In this document: in pieces, positions 60,744 through 64,000 of the stretch
Numbering within the stretch: the stretch's first letter is position 1
Layout of the letters: the number at the start of each line of letters is the position of its first letter
The notes under the pieces: model-generated
What the model was told of the DNA's origin: nothing
What the model saw: the letters and a program-made list of their open reading frames with translations, nothing else
Database searches by the model: none
Translations under genes and position numbers: made by a program
Assembly: GCF_026210795.1 (NCBI RefSeq)
Contig: NC_089429.1
Span: forward strand, 3,410,001 to 3,474,000
Length of the DNA stretch: 64,000 nt
Direction of reading: 5' to 3'
DNA from: Rhizophagus irregularis
Lineage: Eukaryota > Glomeromycota > Glomeromycetes > Glomerales > Glomeraceae

Positions 60744-63620
60744 CACTAGTTGAAATAAGGCAAATCGGCTAAAAATCGGACATCCGATTTTAGGTCGAAT
60801 TATGGCTGAAATATGTCCGATTTTTACAAAAAAATATATTCCGATTGTTATCCAATTGACTACCAATCAGATGTACTTCAGAACTTAAATCGGACATAAA
60901 TCAGAACTAAATCATACTAAATTCGGACAGTCAATCAGATGTACTTCAGAACTTAAATCGAACAAAAATCAGACTATTTTTTTCTGAATTTATTTCAATT
61001 TTTATTATCAAATTTATTAAATGTATTTATTAATTAGATGCTTAAAAACTTTATAATTATATTATTATTATTAGCATCTATCTAAATTACAAATAAATAT
61101 TGGCAATTCAAAATTATAATAAAATAATAATAATAAAATAAACTATGATTCGTACTTACGAATCTTGGTTTTGGTTCATCCATTCGTCGGAAATCCACCC
61201 AAACTTATAAAAAAAAGAAAAGAACGATTATTAGTAACCGTTCATTAATATTAATAAAAAAATTTAACCAAGATTCGTATATACCTACGAATCTTGATCT
61301 TTTTCCGTTCTCCAGAACTTGGAAGCCCACCCGAACCTATAAAATAAAAGAAAGGAACAGTTAGTACCCGTTCCAAAATAATAAAAAATAAAAATAAAAA
61401 ATAAACCAAGATTCGTATTTACTTATGAATCTTGGTTCCTTTTCTTCCGATCTTTGGAAGTCAACCCAAAACCTAAAAAATAAAAGAAAGGAACGGTTAG
61501 TAAACCATTCCAAATAAAAAAAACAAAACCAAAACCAAGATTCGTATATACTTACGAATCTTGGTTCTTTTCCGTACTTCGGAATTCGGAAATCCACCCG
61601 ATCCTAAAAAAAAGAAAAGAACGGTTATTAGTAACCGTTTATTAATAATATTAAAAAAAAAAGAAAAAAAAATCAAGATTCGTAATTAGTAGTTACTTAC
61701 GAATCTTGATTTTCCGTTCTTCAGAATTCGAAAATCCACTCGATTCTAAAAAAAAAGAAAAAAACGGTTATTAGTAACCGTTCATTAATAATATTAAAAA
61801 AAAAAGAAAAAAAAATCAAGATTCGTAATTAGTAGTTACTTACGAATCTTGATTTTCCGTACTTCAGAATTCGGAAATCCACCCGATTCTAAAAAAGAAA
61901 AGAACGGTTATTAGTAATCGTTCATTAATAATATTAAAAAAAAAAGAAAAAAAAATCAAGATTCGTAATTAGTAGTTACTTACGAATCTTGATTTTCCGT
62001 TCTTCGGAATTTGGAAATCCACCCGATCCTAAAAAAAAGAAAAGAATGGTTATTAGTAACTATTCATTAATAATATTAAAAAAAAAAGAAAAAAAAATCA
62101 AGATTCGTAATTAGTAGTTACTTACGAATCTTGATTTTCTGTACTTCGGAATTTGGAAATCCACCCGATCCTAAAAAAAAAGAAAAGAACGGTTATTAGT
62201 AACCGTTCATTAATAATATTAAAAAAAAAGAAAAAAAATCAAGATTCGTAATTAGTAGTTACTTACGAATCTTGATTTTCCGTACTTCAGAATTCGAAAA
62301 TCCACCCGATCCTAAAAAAAAGAAAAGAACGGTTATTAGTAACCGTTCATAATAATAATAATAAAAATAAAAATTAAACCAAGATTCGTACTTACTTACG
62401 AATCTTAGTTCCACTTTTTCCAAAGATCGGAAGCCCACCTGAACCTAAAAAAAGAAAAGAACGGTTATTAGTAACTGTTCATTAATAAAATTAAACAAAA
62501 CAAAAAAATTAAAACCAAGATTTGTATATACTTACGAATCTTGGTTCTTTTCCGTTCTTTGGAACTCGTGAACCTAAAAAAAGAAAGAACGGTTATTAGT
62601 AACTGTTCATTAATAAAATTAAAAAAAAAAACAAAATTAAAACTATGATTCGTATATACTTACGAATTTTTGGTTTTTTTTCGTTCTTCGGAACTCGGAA
62701 ACCCCTCCTGAGACGCCGAACCTATAAAAAATAAAAGAAAAAGAACGGTTAGTAATAACCGTTCCAAATATTAAAAAAAGAAAAAAAAAACTAAGATTCA
62801 TAGTACGGAATCTTAGTTTTTTTCCGTTCTTCGGAAACTCACCCAAATGGCCGAACCTATAAGAAAAAGAAAAGAACGGTTAGTAACCGTTCATATAATA
62901 GGAAAAAAAATAAAATAAAAAATAAACCAAGTTTCGTACTTGTACTTACGAAACTTGGTTCTTTCCGTTCTTCGGAACTCGGAAGCCAACCCGATCCTAA
63001 AATAATAAAGAAAAAAACGGTTATTAGTAACCGTTCGTTAATATTACAAAAAAAAAACAAAAAAAAATTAAACCAAGATTCGTTTACTTACAAATCTTGA
63101 TTCTTTTCCATTCTTCGGAACCAGGAAGCCTGCCCGAAACCTATAAAAAAGAAGGAACAGTTAGTAACCGTTCCGAAATATTAAAAAAAGTAAAAACCAA
63201 GATTCTTAAGAATCTTGGTTCTAAATCCCCTTTCTCTTCCCCCTTTCCCCATTTTTTACCTTAAAGTCCAGTTTCGTGTTAAAGCCGGCGTCCTCCTATA
63301 CGTCCTACAAAAAAAATAATGAAAAGAAACGTTAGTTCGTTTCTTAAATTAACAAAACTTCACTTTCCTGTTTTTTACCCTTTTTTAAACTTTGATATGC
63401 GTAACGTGTGACGTTTAATTAGACTATTCGACCAATGTCTAATCGTAGATCATGGTCGAATTTTTAATTGAATATAGGCCAGCCTTTTTCGACTAGTGAA
63501 ATCAGAAATCGGCTATGCCGAATGTCACCTGATATACAGACGATCGTCAATTATTAGCCAAAATTTAGCCAAAATAAGGACGATTTGCCTTATTTCCGAT
63601 TTGCCTTATTTTGACTAGTG
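60744..63620. mobile_element. CACTA-like non-autonomous element, 2877 bp, TSD CTA
   Basis: Left end CACTAGTTGAAATAAGGC; right end read inward CACTAGTCAAAATAAGGC. CTA flanks both sides (60741-60743 and 63621-63623). The left subterminal part matches 4870-5148 in inverted orientation, so it belongs to the same family as the element carrying Tnp2 copy 1 and the coiled-coil gene. The cargo is a long exon/intron-like array. No transposase. Confidence 0.9.
61140..63230 (-). repeat. Exon/intron-like array, GGGTGGATTTCC family, about 16 units
   Basis: Read on the minus strand, each unit of about 135 bp has a tract of T and C ending TATAG or TTTTAG, an exon-like piece (GGGTGGATTTCC to CAAGATTC), then GTAAGT. 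Most pieces I counted are 45 or 48 bases; a few are 38, 44, 46 or 58. The intron-like part of about 80-90 bases carries GGTTACTAATAACC, a fungal-like branch point. The GTAAGT lies in the loop of an inverted repeat (CCAAGATTCG and CGAATCTTGG), and the branch point lies within a second (GAACGGTTA and TAACCGTTC). Confidence 0.85.
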
Positions 63621-64000
63621 CTAGTTAAGCATTTCCTACCTTCTGAATTTAAGTTTCCATCTAATAGTGCATATATAAGATACTTTTTAGTATAATGAGT
63701 GGTTTGCAGATTAATTATATTAGAATTAATCATTATGTATTTTTTTTGTATATAAACTTTTTAAAAAAAATAATTAATGAACTTTTAGCTAAAATTCTCC
63801 TTTTTTACTAAAACTCAAAAATTGTGCTTTGCAAATTTTTTAGCATCAATTTAATAAGAGCTATAAAAAAATAATCAGACTATCAAATCATATTGAGATA
63901 ATTGCATAGCCTTAATTTTTTAACTTTTTTATTAATTTATTAATCCCAAATAATACTGATATAACTTACATAAGGAGTTGCGTAAAGTTTATATGAAAAA
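63621..64000. other. AT-rich end of window, nothing recognised
   Basis: No ORF, terminus or repeat family identified beyond the CTA duplication. Confidence 0.5.

Noticed and set aside
61361-63060. Several minus-strand ORFs of 67-78 residues
   Set aside because: They read through exon-like and intron-like parts of the array without splicing, so they do not represent proteins as such.
61140-63230. Regular repeats suggesting a CRISPR array
   Set aside because: Units are long and similar throughout, without unique spacers, the setting is eukaryotic, and no cas genes are present.

Overview
The window looks like repeat-rich nuclear DNA of a Glomeromycotina fungus (arbuscular mycorrhizal, Rhizophagus-like). 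It is very AT-rich, its genes have short introns of about 70-80 bp with GT..AG borders, there are no bacterial operons, and almost all coding sequence belongs to transposable elements. The species is inferred, not proven. Only one gene without visible damage was found: a small Myb/SANT-like plus RS-domain gene at 48865-49491, which itself lies inside a hAT transposon.

Layout. 1-5148: a broken Tnp2-type (CACTA/EnSpm) transposase on the minus strand, divergent from a five-exon coiled-coil gene (2752-4773), then a CACTA-type terminus. 5790-31 kb: stacked copies of one LINE-like retroelement (copies A, B, D, E) with many insertions inside them. The centre is a 10.2 kb unit (16202-26405) carrying the best copy, E. 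Its ends are two outward-facing LINE 3' ends in inverted orientation, each finishing in CACTRGTC, flanked by a 3-bp duplication TTA. 30872-45364: a second divergent pair of the coiled-coil gene and Tnp2 transposase, interrupted by a 90-bp satellite, a 5.27 kb non-autonomous CACTA-like element (34276-39548), a fragment of mitochondrial nad5, and a foldback MITE inside an intron. 45377-49969: a hAT element with a decayed transposase and the Myb/SANT-RS gene. 49970-53283: LINE copy C. 53458-54444: a TA-flanked element. 55714-60118: a second LINE family, 5' truncated, with poly(A) and a 15-bp target duplication. 60744-63620: another CACTA-like non-autonomous element.

How the parts fit. Tnp2 belongs to the CACTA superfamily, which makes 3-bp duplications. 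Four elements here have CACTRGT/YACAGGT-like ends and a clean 3-bp duplication, so the Tnp2 plus coiled-coil pair is a plausible two-gene autonomous source for them. The hAT element shares ends with the hAT MITE that interrupts the Tnp2 gene at 819-1062.

The least expected signal is a set of tandem arrays (12.8-13.5, 28.8-29.6, 35.2-36.7, 37.0-37.7 and 61.1-63.2 kb). Each unit looks like a tiny exon of about 31-48 bp between a pyrimidine-rich 3' splice site and a GTAAGT/GTGAGT-like 5' splice site, and most families also have a TACTAA-like branch point. All of these arrays sit inside non-autonomous elements or insertions.
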